Assembly: GCA_020284085.1 (NCBI GenBank) | Contig: JACEVL010000104.1 | Location: forward strand, 455,501-519,500 | Reading direction: 5' to 3' | Source of the DNA: Aporrectodea caliginosa | Lineage: Eukaryota > Annelida > Clitellata > Crassiclitellata > Lumbricidae | DNA length: 64,000 nt | Shown: positions 11,301 to 22,932 of the stretch, piece after piece | Layout of the letters: every line of letters begins with the position of its first letter | How positions within the stretch are numbered: position 1 is the stretch's first letter | Translations under genes and position numbers: made by a program | The notes under the pieces: model-generated | What the model saw: only the letters and a program-made list of their open reading frames with translations | The model's database searches: none | Told to the model about the DNA's origin: nothing

Positions 11301-11578
11301 TAGGCTGACCAGACGTCCCGGTTTTCCCGGGACAGTCCCGATTTTCTGCTAGCTGTCCCGGCTGCCGGGAAAGGTAGGCCAAACTCTAAATATGTCCCGG
11401 TTTTTAAAAACTTACCCGACTTTCCGATCTTATATATGATAGGCTGACCAGACGTCCCGGTTTTCCCGGGACAGTCCCGATTTTCTGCTAGCTGTCCCGG
11501 CTGCCGGGAAAGGTAGGCCAAACTCTAAATATGTCCCGGTTTTTAAAAACTTACCCGACTTTCCGATCTTATATATGA
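11301..11578 (+). repeat. 139-bp tandem duplication of the hAT end
   Basis: 11,301-11,439 and 11,440-11,578 are almost identical, each starting taggctgaccagacgtcccgg. The 5' terminus of the hAT is thus present twice in tandem. Confidence 0.95.
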
Positions 11579-12494
11579 TGTATTTCATGTGCGTTTGTCA
11601 TGTGATCATATAAAGGATATACTTACTTATTTTATCAATGTCTCCTTGATTTTACTACTGGCACCTGGCGAGTAAACTCATTTTTAATCTCACTTTTATT
11701 TATTACCATGCATAATACGGTATATGTTTGAAAGAAGCCTTGAGGATCTTATAAAAATGTGTAAGCCAGCTGGGTATGACATTGATGACAATGCACTGTT
11801 TGATGAAATGACATGCGTTTGTAATTTTGTTAGTCGATAAAACGTGGAACAATGGAATGAAAACAATGGATAGCAGATGGGTGCAGATTTTCAATGATCT
11901 ACATTCTACAAGAAAGAGAGATAATTATTCCAAATTTGAAAATGATTCAACAATTCTTGTTAGCAATTCCTGGAACTAATGCTCCAGTTGAGCGAGTTTT
12001 CTCACTGATGAACTCTTATTGGTCAGATCAAAAAGTCGATTATCAGAAGAAACTTTTGAAGCTGTTATGATAGTGAAAGTGAATATGGAAGAAACATATG
12101 TATTGAATTTTATGACAGAATATTAGCAGACAAAAAACTTTTAAGAAACATACATTCAAGCGCCAAATATGAGTGACTGATTTGATTAATTTAGAATAAT
12201 TAAATTTAAATTTACAAGCAAGATTTGTTATGGTAGAATATTAGCAGACAAAAAAAACTTTTAAGAAGCATACATTCAGATGCCAAATTTGAGTAACTGA
12301 TTCGAGAAATTTAGAATTTAATTTTAAATTTAAATCATGATTTGAATAAAACCTTTCACTTAGTCTTATACCAATATAATAGGCATAAAATAGATATTTG
12401 TGCAAGTTATATTATATTAATTATTGACAACATCACAAATTTATTTTGTGATTGAAGTGTCCCGGTTTTTAGTTTCCAATATCTGGTCAGCCTA
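11301..12494 (+). mobile_element. hAT element nested in the transposon end
   Basis: Ends taggctgaccagac / ...tctggtcagccta, flanked by a perfect 8-bp duplication ctgtatgt (11,293-11,300 and 12,495-12,502), the size expected for hAT. At about 11,950-12,125 it encodes the hAT dimerisation domain, LAIPGTNAPVERVFSLMNSY, followed by a one-base frameshift at the QK/RLS position and then ETFEAVMIVK. The rest of the transposase is missing. A tandem duplication of about 115 bp covers 12,116-12,346. It is non-autonomous and dead. Confidence 0.85.
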
Positions 12495-13113
12495 CTGTAT
12501 GTCCATATTTAGTCATTTTGAGTTAAACCGAAAAACAAGTTTGCATGATGTCCCTTGCCAAACAAAATAATTTATTGTTGTGGTAATGAATTCCTTCAAT
12601 TGAAATAGAAGTCTGGCTTCATTAATTATCTTTATAACGTTGTTGTGTTTATTGAATTTTGAAGAATTCAGCATTTTATAGGATGACCAAGACAATTTTT
12701 GGACATACAGCTTTGTCATTCTCAAATTTTATTAATTTATGTAGTAACAATAGAGTCTTCTCATGGTAGAATTGTGAGTATTTATTTTCAATTTGCTCTA
12801 TTTCTGTATTATAACAGATGTAAATTGATTTCTGAAGTGCATGCATGCTAAAAGTAGGCCCTAAAGAAAAACAATAAAACTGAACAATTTTTGAGGATAT
12901 TGATAATGTATAAAGTATTAAACCAATACTGTTTAGAAACTAAGAAGAACATAAAAAATATTACTAGCACAGTGTTTGTGACTATACCTAGATATATTTT
13001 GGACTTTTAGAAAAACCCACTAATGCTGATATTACATCTAGGACTATAGCACAGAGTTAGAGCACGCGTTTTCAATGTTGTTTTTCGTACTGTTCTCAAT
13101 GTACTTAAGTCTG

Positions 13114-15899
13114 TTACTTTTGTATTTTAGCTCGACGATTTCTAGCAAGTTTGGTATTCTCATTTGCAAGTTCAATAGTCTCTGTTGATGTTTCTCCAAC
13201 TTCTTGATTTATATGGTTCAAACTTGATTTCTTTGACATGACTTTCGATGCACTTTTTTTACAAAGTAACTCCATGTATGCTTTGTCTTGCGGTGGCATA
13301 AATGCCAACATTGATGACAGGTCTTTCATTTTTTCAACACTCAGGTTTTCTACTTTCGCTATAGAACAAGGCACATTAAAGAGATTGTTCTGCTGATCAA
13401 GATGGTTCTTCTGTTTATTACGAAGTTTTTCAGTTTTGTTTAGCTTCTGTTGTAAATTCTCTTCTGACCACTCATTAGAACTGAAGCTTGTCTTGTATTT
13501 GATGTTCATAGGTTCAAGGGCTGAATACTGTAATGTCTTCACTTTGGTGAATGGAATAACATCAAACTTGAACTTGTTGGCTATTGACTGAAAATCTTTC
13601 ATGTCTTCTTTTCGTAGCTGTTGTAGTTTCAATGGTTTGTTTCTTGGACATCTTTTTAATATTCGCACCAAACCCAGTGGACTATAAATTTCTCCATTGC
13701 CCAATGCCGTCTCAATCTGACTGTGAAGATTGTCCACTTCCTGTACTTCACTGTGTCCTGGTTCGCAAAATTTCTGTGTAATAGTTTTAACTGATGGATG
13801 GTCACGCATAAATAACTTTATTGAAGTTGTCATTATTTTGTTACGATTCTGTGGAACACATGAATCACTCCAGAGTATTAAATCTGTGACTGCTGGATGG
13901 TCGGCTAGCACTTTTTCAAGAATAACAACCAGACCGCTAGCTATATCGTTGCCTGACCGGCCACTCAAGGTTTCAGGCCACAAAACTCCATAGGCCTGCT
14001 TCATGAGAGAGCAATGCCCAGTCAGATGGTAGACATTCAATTTCCTTTTATAGAAGAAATTTGATACATTGCCCCGTGGTAACGAAAACACATTTTGCAT
14101 ATCAAAGCAAATAACACTGGCGGTCTTGTCAAGTCTGTCTTTGGCCCTTTCTTCTCTGGTCTTGCTTTTACTTGTGAGATGTGCAGCATTCATCAATGCC
14201 TCTTCTTCAGAGGGATTCCTGTTCATTTTGAAGATCTCACATGTGTCGCATCTGTCTTTCTTGGGCTGATGGAATTCTATGTTGTATTCGTGGTTAAAAA
14301 TTGTGCGGTACATGTGTTCTTTAGCCGGTTGTTGGTCACCTTCTAAGCATTTCTTTGTATATTCCTCATATAATATTTGAAGATTCAAATCACCGCTGAA
14401 ATATTCTTTTTTCGTGTCACGTCTACAGTTGTGGCTTTCAACTTTTGGAATTGATTCTATATGCTTTCGTATAAAATCTTTGGCCTTAACAAATTTAGTG
14501 TGCTGCTTCTTTCCTCTTCTGTATGGCATAGGAATTCCAGATTCATTTTTTGAGCAATGCGAATTTATAATTCTCTTTTCGTCAATGTCGAGTGTTTTGA
14601 GGTAAAATTCTTTGCATATTCTTGTATCAGTGCCATCAATGGTGAAATAATACGAGTAGCTCTGTTTCTTGCGATTATGATTTTCCGCTCTCCTGGATCG
14701 TACTTTATCCTTTCGGGTTGTTGTTGCAATGTAGAAGTGCCTCTTTTCCTGATCACAGAGTGACCAGTGTTGTTGATGAATGCAAGTACGCCGTTCATCG
14801 CTAATTTTCTGTGAGCATTTGAATCTACATTTAAAATGATCAACCTTGCACTTTTGTACAGATTTTTCTGGTTGCAGCTCTCCCCTCACAGTTACATATG
14901 ATTGACCTGATTGTCTGAGCTGCTTCCGTTTCTCCCCTTTCCATTCATTTGGATTACGCTTACGTTTCCGAGTTAATGGTTTTCCAGTTCGTTGGTGGAT
15001 CCTTGCACTTGGACGCACATCATTAGTATTATCAGACTCTACTCCATGATCAACATCATCATCTTCTAATGATACTTTAGGACACTCACAATGAACTAAC
15101 TTGCCACACAACTCACACAATTCATTTGCATTGTTATCATCAAGCGTTCCGGTTGCAACAAGATTCGATTCTTCTTCCTGAACTTCTTCTTCCACTGCTT
15201 CTTCAATTCCATTAGAAAACAGTGTTTCCGCTTCCAATATTTCTTCTTCTTGCAGTGTTTCTTCCAGAGTGAAGTCTTCATCACTGCTGTGATCATAACT
15301 AAAACAAAAAAATGTGAATCAGTATTAATATGGAGATAAGAGAGGGAAGAATGGAAGGGTCAAGGAAAAGAGGAAGACCGAGACAGAAATTAATGGACTG
15401 CACTGGATGATGTGGGATGGATCCGGTGCATAAAAGAGGAAGGAACTAACCCGGGCCAAACACACACAACAGTACTTACAGCCAAGCGCCAATCGGCAGC
15501 AAACAGTAAATTGAAAATCTAAAGCCCTGCTGCGCGGCTCGAACCCAAGAAGTTTTATTGACAATTCAGTTTGCCCAACGCGCTCTCAACTAAGCTACCC
15601 GCCCTCCCAAGGCTCCCATAGATCTGATGTCATTATATTTACCAACGTCCATAACTCCTGCTATGCCATGTTATGTTATAACAAGCCTGGTGTAGAGAGG
15701 AGATAGTCACTGTGACTCCTGTGTCTTTCTTGGCTAGTCTACGCACGCATGCAGCAACACTACATTGTACAAGATATTAGTCTCAAATACTCATAGAAGA
15801 ATAATTATAGGTAACGAACCTTTCTTCGCCTTCCAGAAGTAATTTCATTTCCCTTTCACTTAAAATACGCCGACAAGCACGTTTTGGTCGATCCGCCAT
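13114..15899 (-). CDS. DUF7869-like DDE transposase, two exons
   Basis: Two exons on the minus strand. Exon 1, 15,899-15,820: ATG, MADRPKRACRRILSERE, donor GAAAG|gttcgt, phase 2. Exon 2, 15,298-13,114: acceptor ttgttttag. Together 754 residues with no stop. The N-terminus is acidic, followed by CELC...CEC and a basic RKRKRNP stretch. The middle has an RPKKDRCDTCEIF-like motif (as QPKKDRCDTCEIF). The candidate catalytic core is VICFDMQNV, then LILWSDSCVPQNRN, then EPGHSEVQEVDNLHS. This 'SD.C..QN.N ... GHS..E.D..H' layout is what I know from DUF7869 transposon proteins of invertebrates. Intact frame and splice sites suggest recent activity. Confidence 0.75.
15340..15640 (-). repeat. tRNA-derived SINE in the transposase intron
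   Basis: On the minus strand: a tRNA-like head with A box (GTAGCTTAGTTGAGAGCG) and B box (GGGTTCGAGCC) at about 15,615-15,530, then a tail towards 15,340. It lies wholly in the transposase intron, so it need not harm expression. Different family from the SINE at 1,087. Confidence 0.65.
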
Positions 15900-16179
15900 T
15901 GTTAAAATGGTTTTGAGAATTACAAGGCCGTATGTACATATCATGTGTTCCAGTGCTGCTGCTTGATTGGATATCGGACATACAGCTGTGTAATACTCGG
16001 CAGAGCTTGAATATAGGACATGCGGCTATGTAATTTTAACTCTAGCTCTGAATCTATTGTATGTGCATAATCAATTTTTACAGGACATACGGCTTATTAT
16101 TAATTCTTTAGAGGCGATAACTAAGATCAAAATATGGTATTTTTGAACATACGGCCTTGTAATTCTCAGGTCGCGATTT

Positions 16180-17150
16180 GCCTTCATCGACTGGGAAGTA
16201 GGGTCCAGTGGTCAGGGATTAAAGGACTTTGATAGGAAGGCTGTGGGTTGTTCTTGACCCTGGATGGTAAAAAGATCAAGCAGTTTTAAAGATCTCCTTG
16301 TGACATACTCTTCCAGTGGAGTCTGGTGGTCGAAGGATTTCCTGTCCAGACGCTACATGGATAGCGGATTAGGTGAATAAATAAGATTGTATTACTAGAG
16401 CAGCCTCGATGTCTTCAGTGACACGCTTCGAAGAAATAGTGGAGATGATGACTGAAAGAGTTAATTAAATCGAACTCAAACTGTAACTCCTTGAATCAGC
16501 AAAAATTTGTGTTCATACAACTTCCACAGTTTGCGAACACCCGAATCCACACACTGTGCGGAAATTCTAGCCTCCTCCCGAATTACCAACGCAGCGACTA
16601 TTGTTGCTTTCGTGGCCTCACCAAATGCTATAGTCTATTCTGGTAATGAAATATGAAATTCCTCAGGATTGCCCAATTTTTTGGGAGTCCAGACCCAAGA
16701 AAGTGTTTGTCAGGCATCCCTAACAGACAACATTGTGAGGAACTCCTTGTTGATGCCAGTTTCACCATAGCTGCCGTTTTGTAACGTACGAGCTTTTATT
16801 GCAGAAAGTGAAAAACATGTGCTGTAAGCTTATTTCATATTCAAGGCTGGCTTCACAGACAGACGAAAAAGTACTCGAATCACGCTAAATTAGCAGCATA
16901 CAGAGCAATATTGAACAATACAATTGTAGGATATGAAACGAATTGTGATGAAAAGGTGGCATGCAAAATTTAAAAATTAGTTATAAGCCAACAACCGTTT
17001 ATCTATCAGAAAGTACTTGAAATAAGTGTTTTATTTATAAATAAGCTTATTATTCTTTTAGTTACTTAAATACAGTTGGCATATTGATCATGATTTAGAA
17101 AGATGGTGCTTGGTGTTCATGGGTGCTTATTTTAATTCATAATGAAGCTA
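16180..17150. other. Intergenic, no feature seen
   Basis: No coding or repeat signal I can name. Confidence 0.35.
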
Positions 17151-17154
17151 TTAA

Positions 17155-17345
17155 CGCATCAGATGCGCAATTTTTGCAATTTCTACAAAATGTGTCAAAA
17201 CCTAGCGACCTCTAAACATGCTCAGATCTCTTCAATTTTTTCAACACAGAGTCTTCTGGTCAAGTGTAACAGGGGCAGCCTTGTGGATCAGCATATTTTG
17301 AAAAAATATATTTCCCCATGTAAGTTTGGACCAGTCTAGTGTGCA
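17155..17345 (+). repeat. Dispersed repeat R4, copy 2
   Basis: Inverse match to 10,683-10,855, ending ttggaccagtctagtgtgcat. Confidence 0.65.
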
Positions 17346-17697
17346 TAAGTTTTGCATCACTATTTTTGTGTGTGTTTCTTCAACTTCTCGTGTTGTTATC
17401 TGCATGCAGACTTAAAGCTGATACAATTAATTCTATTTCGTGTTAGAGGGCCATTTAGCTCTTAAAATCAAAATCTGAAGATCTATGACTTTAATTTCAC
17501 ATCAGAAATGAGGGATTGTGCGTCAAAGTTGGATCGTGATTGACTACAGGTGTAGAGCGACCTCTAAATATGCATCCAAAATTCTAAAAAATTATCATGA
17601 CCTTCTCTCATGATAGACAAGAAAATGGGATGGTACCACCGAACAAATTCAGAAGTTCATTTTTAACGGGCGCCCTACTGTAGGCCTACATATATAT

Positions 17698-17960
17698 ACT
17701 CAGGGCTCAAACTCTACAGAAATTATGTTCATTGCTATTCACAGCCATTCAATTGAAGAAACCCGCGAAAGCAGTTTGCCAGGCATTGTAGCGTCTTCTT
17801 GTGCACATAGGAGGTGTTGTTATTGCATGACAACGAAAGAGGGAATTTCCGACGCTCTTCGTTTCGTCATTCTGCGGCTGTGTGTCCTATAATATCCTAC
17901 GCAATTGTTAACATGTAATGACTAAAGCATGACCTCCTGAACTTCCTCTTTTTCTTGCAA
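17698..17960 (+). repeat. Dispersed repeat R3, copy 2
   Basis: Nearly identical to 10,200-10,450. Confidence 0.75.
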
Positions 17961-18659
17961 TATGCGCTGACTAAGCCAACTTCAAAGGTAAAAACTGTTG
18001 AACATAATTATGTAATGTAATTTCGAATTTATATCCATTACCTTTCATTGCTCACTAAATCACCAGAGATCCATATAATTCAGTGTACCGTAACTCTCGA
18101 ACTTATTAAAAACAACTTGCTAATGTCTCTGAAACAACTGGTTTACTCTTCTGAAAATCCTCTATATAATATTATATGTACAAATTTCTTTTTGATAAGA
18201 CAGAACAATAAACAAATTAAACTATACGGATTCCGGTGGATGACCTATTTTGACGAACGGACGCTAAAGGCCATGAATTCGCAATCAGAGTGGCAAAATG
18301 GTCATTTCTCGATCGTTACTCTTAGTTTCTACGTTCATATATTTATTTGTAGTGAAGACTCAGTGTTGCAGTTATTATAAGCTTTTGACATGATTGTCAT
18401 TTTCTAAATCGTTTCGAAAAGGCAGTTTAAGTTTTCTAACAGTTTCGTTTGTTTTATTAATCGACAAAAAAGGTAAGATTTCCAGCTTCATATTTTCTTA
18501 CAGTACTTGAGAAATACATAACTTGATCATTATTGAAGCAGCTTAACAAGTCAGTTAACTGACTTTGTTGCAAAGTCGGTAGATACATTCAAGTTACTTA
18601 CGCTGTGTAGTGTGTAGGCTACATAAATGCCAAGTGAGAGTTCGTTACCTTGAAGAGCC

Positions 18660-18870
18660 CGACAGAGTGAATTCAGTTCTTTCCGATGATGGTCCAACGA
18701 TGAAGTGAATCATAATAGGCTTACTTGTGGGATTTCTTGACTACTGTCATAAAATGTTGAGGTTATTAGAATAGCCATCGTATACTTTTGTAGAGTGCGC
18801 TTTCAGAGTACTGCGTTGACTGTGTTGCTTTACTTCGCATTGTAGTCTATTGTATTGCATTAATTTGCAA
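18660..18870 (+). repeat. Dispersed repeat R2, copy 2
   Basis: Diverged direct match to 9,720-9,940. Confidence 0.55.
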
Positions 18871-19570
18871 TCCTTTTTAGAATTATCACTACACAGCGAC
18901 CATCTGTGTATTGGCTCTAATCCTACTCTCCGAGTTAAACAGGTCGAGCACTGAGCCAAAGAAACGGATGTACAGCACTGACAGATCAGACCATGCTCAA
19001 AGTTCATCAAGAATGAGGAAGAACGACAAACTTTGAGCTACGATTGCCAGACCATTTTGCAACAGTTGTTCTCTGAACCTCTTTGTGGTTGACGGTTGAT
19101 ACTCCAAAGACATTTTAAGCCTTCACCGAATCCAAGATTTTCTGGCTGCTGATGACATACAGGTGTGGTGGAGTGAGGCTCGATTGTCCAGTATGGAAGC
19201 AGCATGCCATCTCTGAATTGTAAATAGGTACTATGGCGGAGAGGTATCGATCATATTAACGAAACGCGGTCCAAACACACACATTAATGATGCCGGATTT
19301 AGGAAAAGGACGCAGACTTATTGCAGTAGAAATGCGAACAAATCAAAATTATCGAGCAAATGTAGATCAAGGCTAGGATGCTACTATCAACGCTAAAATG
19401 TGAATCCGCAAGTCGGGCTCTAAGTGTCTGGTTACCTCAGCACTGCTCGCTTTTTTGTCTTTAGAGAAAGATTATGGTAATGACGTCGCTTACTTTTAGA
19501 AACAACACAAATCATTTGATAAATTTATCTTTATGAGATAGACCTATATTACACTTTCTCTTGTTTCCAG

Positions 19571-19866
19571 CGCTGACCCGGAAACAAGCAGATCCGCTGA
19601 GACAAGAGCTTCTTGTACGGAAACTTCTGACAGATAAATGCGTGCTTGGTTGTATCCTCGAAACGGTGCAGAATCCACGATGCAGTGCAACGTTCTGTGC
19701 AACCAAGTGCCTGATGAACCCCAGATGCATGGTCTTCTGCCTGGAGGACTCGACGTTTCCTGGCGAACCATGCAAGTGCATCCTACAGGCTCAGCCTGGA
19801 GTCCCAGCCTCTCCTTCTCTGTATTACCCTATAGTTGGAGGATCCTACTATGAAATGAACAACTAG
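19571..19866 (+). CDS. PAN/apple-like terminal exon of an unplaced gene
   Basis: Follows a strong acceptor (ctcttgtttccag) and opens in phase 1: (G)CG CTG ACC. The 98 residues include ten cysteines in a dense block: KCVLGC ... PRCSATFCATKC ... PRCMVFC ... PCKC, and end in a TAG. The 'CA..C..NP.C..F ... C.C.L' spacing resembles PAN/apple domains of secreted or receptor proteins, but with additional cysteines. AATAAA follows 88 bp later, so this is a last exon. I find no upstream exons in the window with confidence; the gene could be secreted, since no membrane helix follows the domain. The 18.0-19.5 kb stretch before it is repeats and unassigned sequence. Confidence 0.6.
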
Positions 19867-19953
19867 AAGAATGTAACTTTTAGCCTTGTTTCTTCACTAT
19901 CTAAATGTTTATCCAGTAAACTACTTTTGTTTGGCCCACCGCACGTGTTTTTC

Positions 19954-19959
19954 AATAAA
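19954..19959 (+). terminator. Poly(A) signal after the PAN-like exon
   Basis: AATAAA 88 bp downstream of the stop codon. Confidence 0.6.
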
Positions 19960-20163
19960 CGAAAAAATATATATATACCCAACGCTGCGCCACTGGTGGC
20001 CAGCTAAGGGCGACTAGGTCTATGGCTATCGTGACTGAAATTTGGAATGCACGAAATTGAACAATATCTGCACGAAAGACATTTTGCACGTAAATGTGTT
20101 TGCTTTGTTAATCCAGTATTCTGTTGTCTTTATGCCCAAACTGACGTCGATAGCGCAGGAAGT

Positions 20164-21030
20164 GGTGCGCCGACAAAACGGCGCAGGACAAAACGGCGCA
20201 GACATAACGGCGCAGACAAAACGGCGCAGCAACAAAACGGCGCAGTACAAAACGGCGCAGACAAAACGGCGCAAAACTGAACTAAAGAACAATAGTTTAT
20301 AGTAGTATAATAGTAGAAGCAGCAAATATATTTAATAAAATATATACTAGAAATAACTGAATAACTGAGAAACTTCATCAAGTCTTATAGTTCATAGGGT
20401 AAAGTTGTAGCTTACATTGTTAAATTATTTTATATTGTCACTTTAACACGAAAGCTGGATTGATGAAAAAAATTGTTTCCCTAAATGGAAGTAGGATTGA
20501 TGAAAACATACCTGTGTTCAAAATTGAAGTTGGATTGATCGAAATAACTTTTTTTCCTAAATAAAAGCTGGATTGATGAAATTAAGTTTTCGATTCAATA
20601 GAAGCTGGATTGATGAAAATAATTTTTCCGTAATTAGAAGCTGGATCCATGAAAATATATCTTTGCTTAAATAAAAGTTCCATTCATGAAAAATATCTCT
20701 TTCGTCGTAATAGAAGTTGGATTGATAAAAGTCATTTTTTCCAATTAAATGGAAGTTGGATTGATGAAAATATTTCTCGATGAAATGGAAGCTGGATTGA
20801 TGATAGTTAACATGCACATAGGTAGACTGCTTTTTGATCGCTAATAAGCAAAAAATCACTAAACGGTTATCATAATCTTTGTACTACGCAGGTGTCATAA
20901 TATTTGTACTGCGCCGTATTGTCTGCGCCGTTTTGTCGGGGTACTTTGAATTGCGCCGTTCTGTCTGCGCCGTTTTGTCTGCGCCGTTATGTCTGCGCCG
21001 TTTTGTCCTGCGCCGTTTTGTTACGGCGCC
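20164..21030. mobile_element. Minisatellite-ended foldback-like element FB1
   Basis: Left end is an array of 'acaaaacggcgcag' units (20,174-20,274), right end the same array in inverse (20,905-21,025). A perfect 9-bp duplication, gcaggaagt, flanks it (20,155-20,163 and 21,031-21,039). Terminal bases are ggtgcgccg left and ggcgccgta right (in inverse). The 630-bp centre holds the 'gctggattgatgaaaata' repeats and no gene. Long inverted ends built of short tandem repeats are the known design of FB elements of Drosophila and TU elements of sea urchin. Confidence 0.8.
20440..20805. repeat. 'gctggattgatgaaaata' tandem array
   Basis: About nine imperfect units of 37-45 bp, each with an (a)gctggattgatgaaaata core followed by a variable T-rich part and 'taaat.gaa'. 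Related short arrays occur at 46,925-47,033 (inverse) and 54,127-54,275. Confidence 0.9.
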
Positions 21031-21819
21031 GCAGGAAGTATATGCCAGACCTTTTTTTCACTGTTTTAAATATGAGGGTGATATGCGATTTATGTACAGT
21101 CAGTTATTCTAGAAAAATCGTTGAATCGTTTACTGTTGTGTCAGTGGATCTTGTGTAATAAGACATCTTGAAAAAATACACTCTTGTGAACTTGACATTT
21201 GAGAAGACAATAAATACCGTAATAGTTAGCCTACATTCGTGGAAAGTTGAAGAATTGCTCGAATATGAATGTTGGCAACGTTACTGTATACAAGAAACTT
21301 TGTTTGCAGAGTTAAGGAAATTAAACTTAGCTATAATTATCTTTAAATAAATGTGTTGGTGTTGACTAATACATAACAAAATGTATGCATGCGTGCACGC
21401 ATGAATGCTTACATAGATGCATTTATTATAACCATAGCCATAAATTTTATTCTTTTCCAGCAGTAACAGAAAATAAAAGAATTATGAGTAAAGTAGACAA
21501 CCACGCATTTATAATAGTTGAGAAACAACTGGAATAGAGAACCATCAAGAGAACAAGTACTCGAATAACGTCTCTCATTCAATTCCTAGCGTATTACATT
21601 TTAAAATTTATTGACATTTTTATAAATTCGACAATTTTTTACAAAATTTTAAAATTTTTAAACGCGTTGGGGCAAATCTTAGAGAACGAATTTTAAAGAA
21701 ATATTTGGCATGATAACTAACTGCACCAAATGGCAACGAGTTATCACTATTACGTTGAGGTACTAGAATTTTTTTTCACTCCACTCTTGTGTCCAGGTTG
21801 GATTTCATGTTGGGATGCA

Positions 21820-22095
21820 TAAATGATGGTCTGTTGATTTATGTAGTCATACAGACAGACGATAGTACATTACTTTTTCAAGTAGTTTAGAGAAGTATGG
21901 TAGGATGGATATTGGTCTGTAGTTAGCATCGTCCTCATGTTTAGAAATTGAGGTAACTTCTTTAACGCTGAAAGGACAATTCCAGTTTCCAAGGAGCAGC
22001 TGATAATTTTCGATAAGGATGCAGCAATGTGGTCAAGAACCGGGTTAACTAGACTAGCGTTAATGTCATCAGGTCGCGTACTATGAGTAATTTTC
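21820..22095 (-). mobile_element. LINE reverse transcriptase fragment
   Basis: Minus strand reads RPDDINASLVNPVLDHIAAS, then ISCSLETGIVLSALK and, after a frame shift, LPYFSKLLEK-type sequence. This is the 'pd.i...ll......l..i...S...G..P...K.a.....YRPIS.LP..SK..Ek' region of non-LTR reverse transcriptases. Short and broken. Confidence 0.65.
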
Positions 22096-22599
22096 AATAA
22101 TAATAATAATAATAATTACGACAATTTACAGTAGCCTATATGAAGCCGTAACACGGCCATGCCGTTACAAGAGCGCCTGTTTCAATGTAGGACGGGTCTA
22201 CTACATAAGGCAGAAAATCAAAAGGCAGAAATTCAAAAGGCAGAAATTCAAAAGGCAGAAAATCAAAAGGCAGAAAAATCAAAAGGCAGAAAAATCAAAA
22301 GGCAGAAAAATCAAAAGGCAGAAAATCAAAAGGCAGAAAAATCTAAAGGCAGAAAAATCAAAAGGCAGAAACTCATGAAGATTTTGCATATCAAACTCAA
22401 TATTTCATCCGTAGTGTTACAGCACAAAAATATAAAGCGATTATTAGCGTTATAAATGTCCTGATTCACCAACTATTTCAAAACATACAAAAATCGGCCT
22501 GTAATGTTATAATGTTCGATGTTCGATGGTAAACCGATTAATCAGTTTCAGCAGGTTGAAAGTAATTGTGCATTTATATTTAGGCGGCAAAGTGGAGCT

Positions 22600-22784
22600 T
22601 ACATATGTCACGATAAACACTACGACACACAGGGCAGACGTGGTTTGCGCCACGTGTCACAGGCACAGCCATCAGCCGATTGACGCAAGCGGCGCAGGCA
22701 CAGTGACCGCACGGGATGAGAACAGTGTCGGCCTCAGATTCCAGGCATACCGGCCCGCGGGGTCAAAAAGGTTGGACAGCACTG
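22600..22784 (-). mobile_element. hAT-like terminus
   Basis: On the minus strand starts cagtgctgtccaaccttttt followed by gaccccgcgggcc, the SPIN/Charlie-like hAT end pattern ('cagtg.t..ccaacctttttg...ccgcgggcc'). The other end was not found. Confidence 0.5.
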
Positions 22785-22932
22785 GCGTAGACAATACAGC
22801 GCTTCCACCACCGTTCTTTGGCGTGTATGTCTTAGTTAATTGAAACAAGTAATCACGTACTGTCAGCAAACGTTTACCTTTCTGAGAATGCACAAAGACT
22901 CCGATTTCCACACTCTCTACGTTAGCAGCCAT
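22785..22932 (-). pseudogene. FLYWCH-like N-terminal fragment
   Basis: ATG at 22,932, about 49 codons before the hAT-like end interrupts: MAANVESVEIGVFVHSQKGK, then RLLTVRDYLFQLTKTY. The 'S.kGk.lL...Y.F' pattern is the first half of a FLYWCH zinc finger; the W and the C2H2 ligands are absent. FLYWCH domains often accompany Mutator-like transposases. Weak match; a domain search would settle it. Confidence 0.35.

Larger units (their letters stand above)
11277..16170 (-). mobile_element. DUF7869-like DNA transposon, nearly complete
   Basis: Inverted ends: left cctgagaattacatggc (from 11,277), right ...gccttgtaattctcagg (to 16,170); about 25 bp match in inverse once the nested hAT is removed. 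Both sides are flanked by tcgcga, which could be a 6-bp target duplication; because tcgcga is palindromic it may equally extend the terminal repeat. Further copies of the terminal motif (acatacggc.ttgtaat) lie at 12,703, 15,914-15,942 (inverse), 15,977, 16,017 and 16,084, forming subterminal repeats. The transposase gene is on the minus strand. Total about 4.9 kb, of which 1.2 kb is the nested element. Confidence 0.75.

Noticed and set aside
13584..14843. Plus-strand frames opposite the transposase
   Set aside because: Shadows of the minus-strand transposase gene with no domain of their own.
20026..20381. Several overlapping frames rich in Arg, Ala, Val, Leu and Cys
   Set aside because: They arise from the 'acaaaacggcgcag' minisatellite read in multiple frames.
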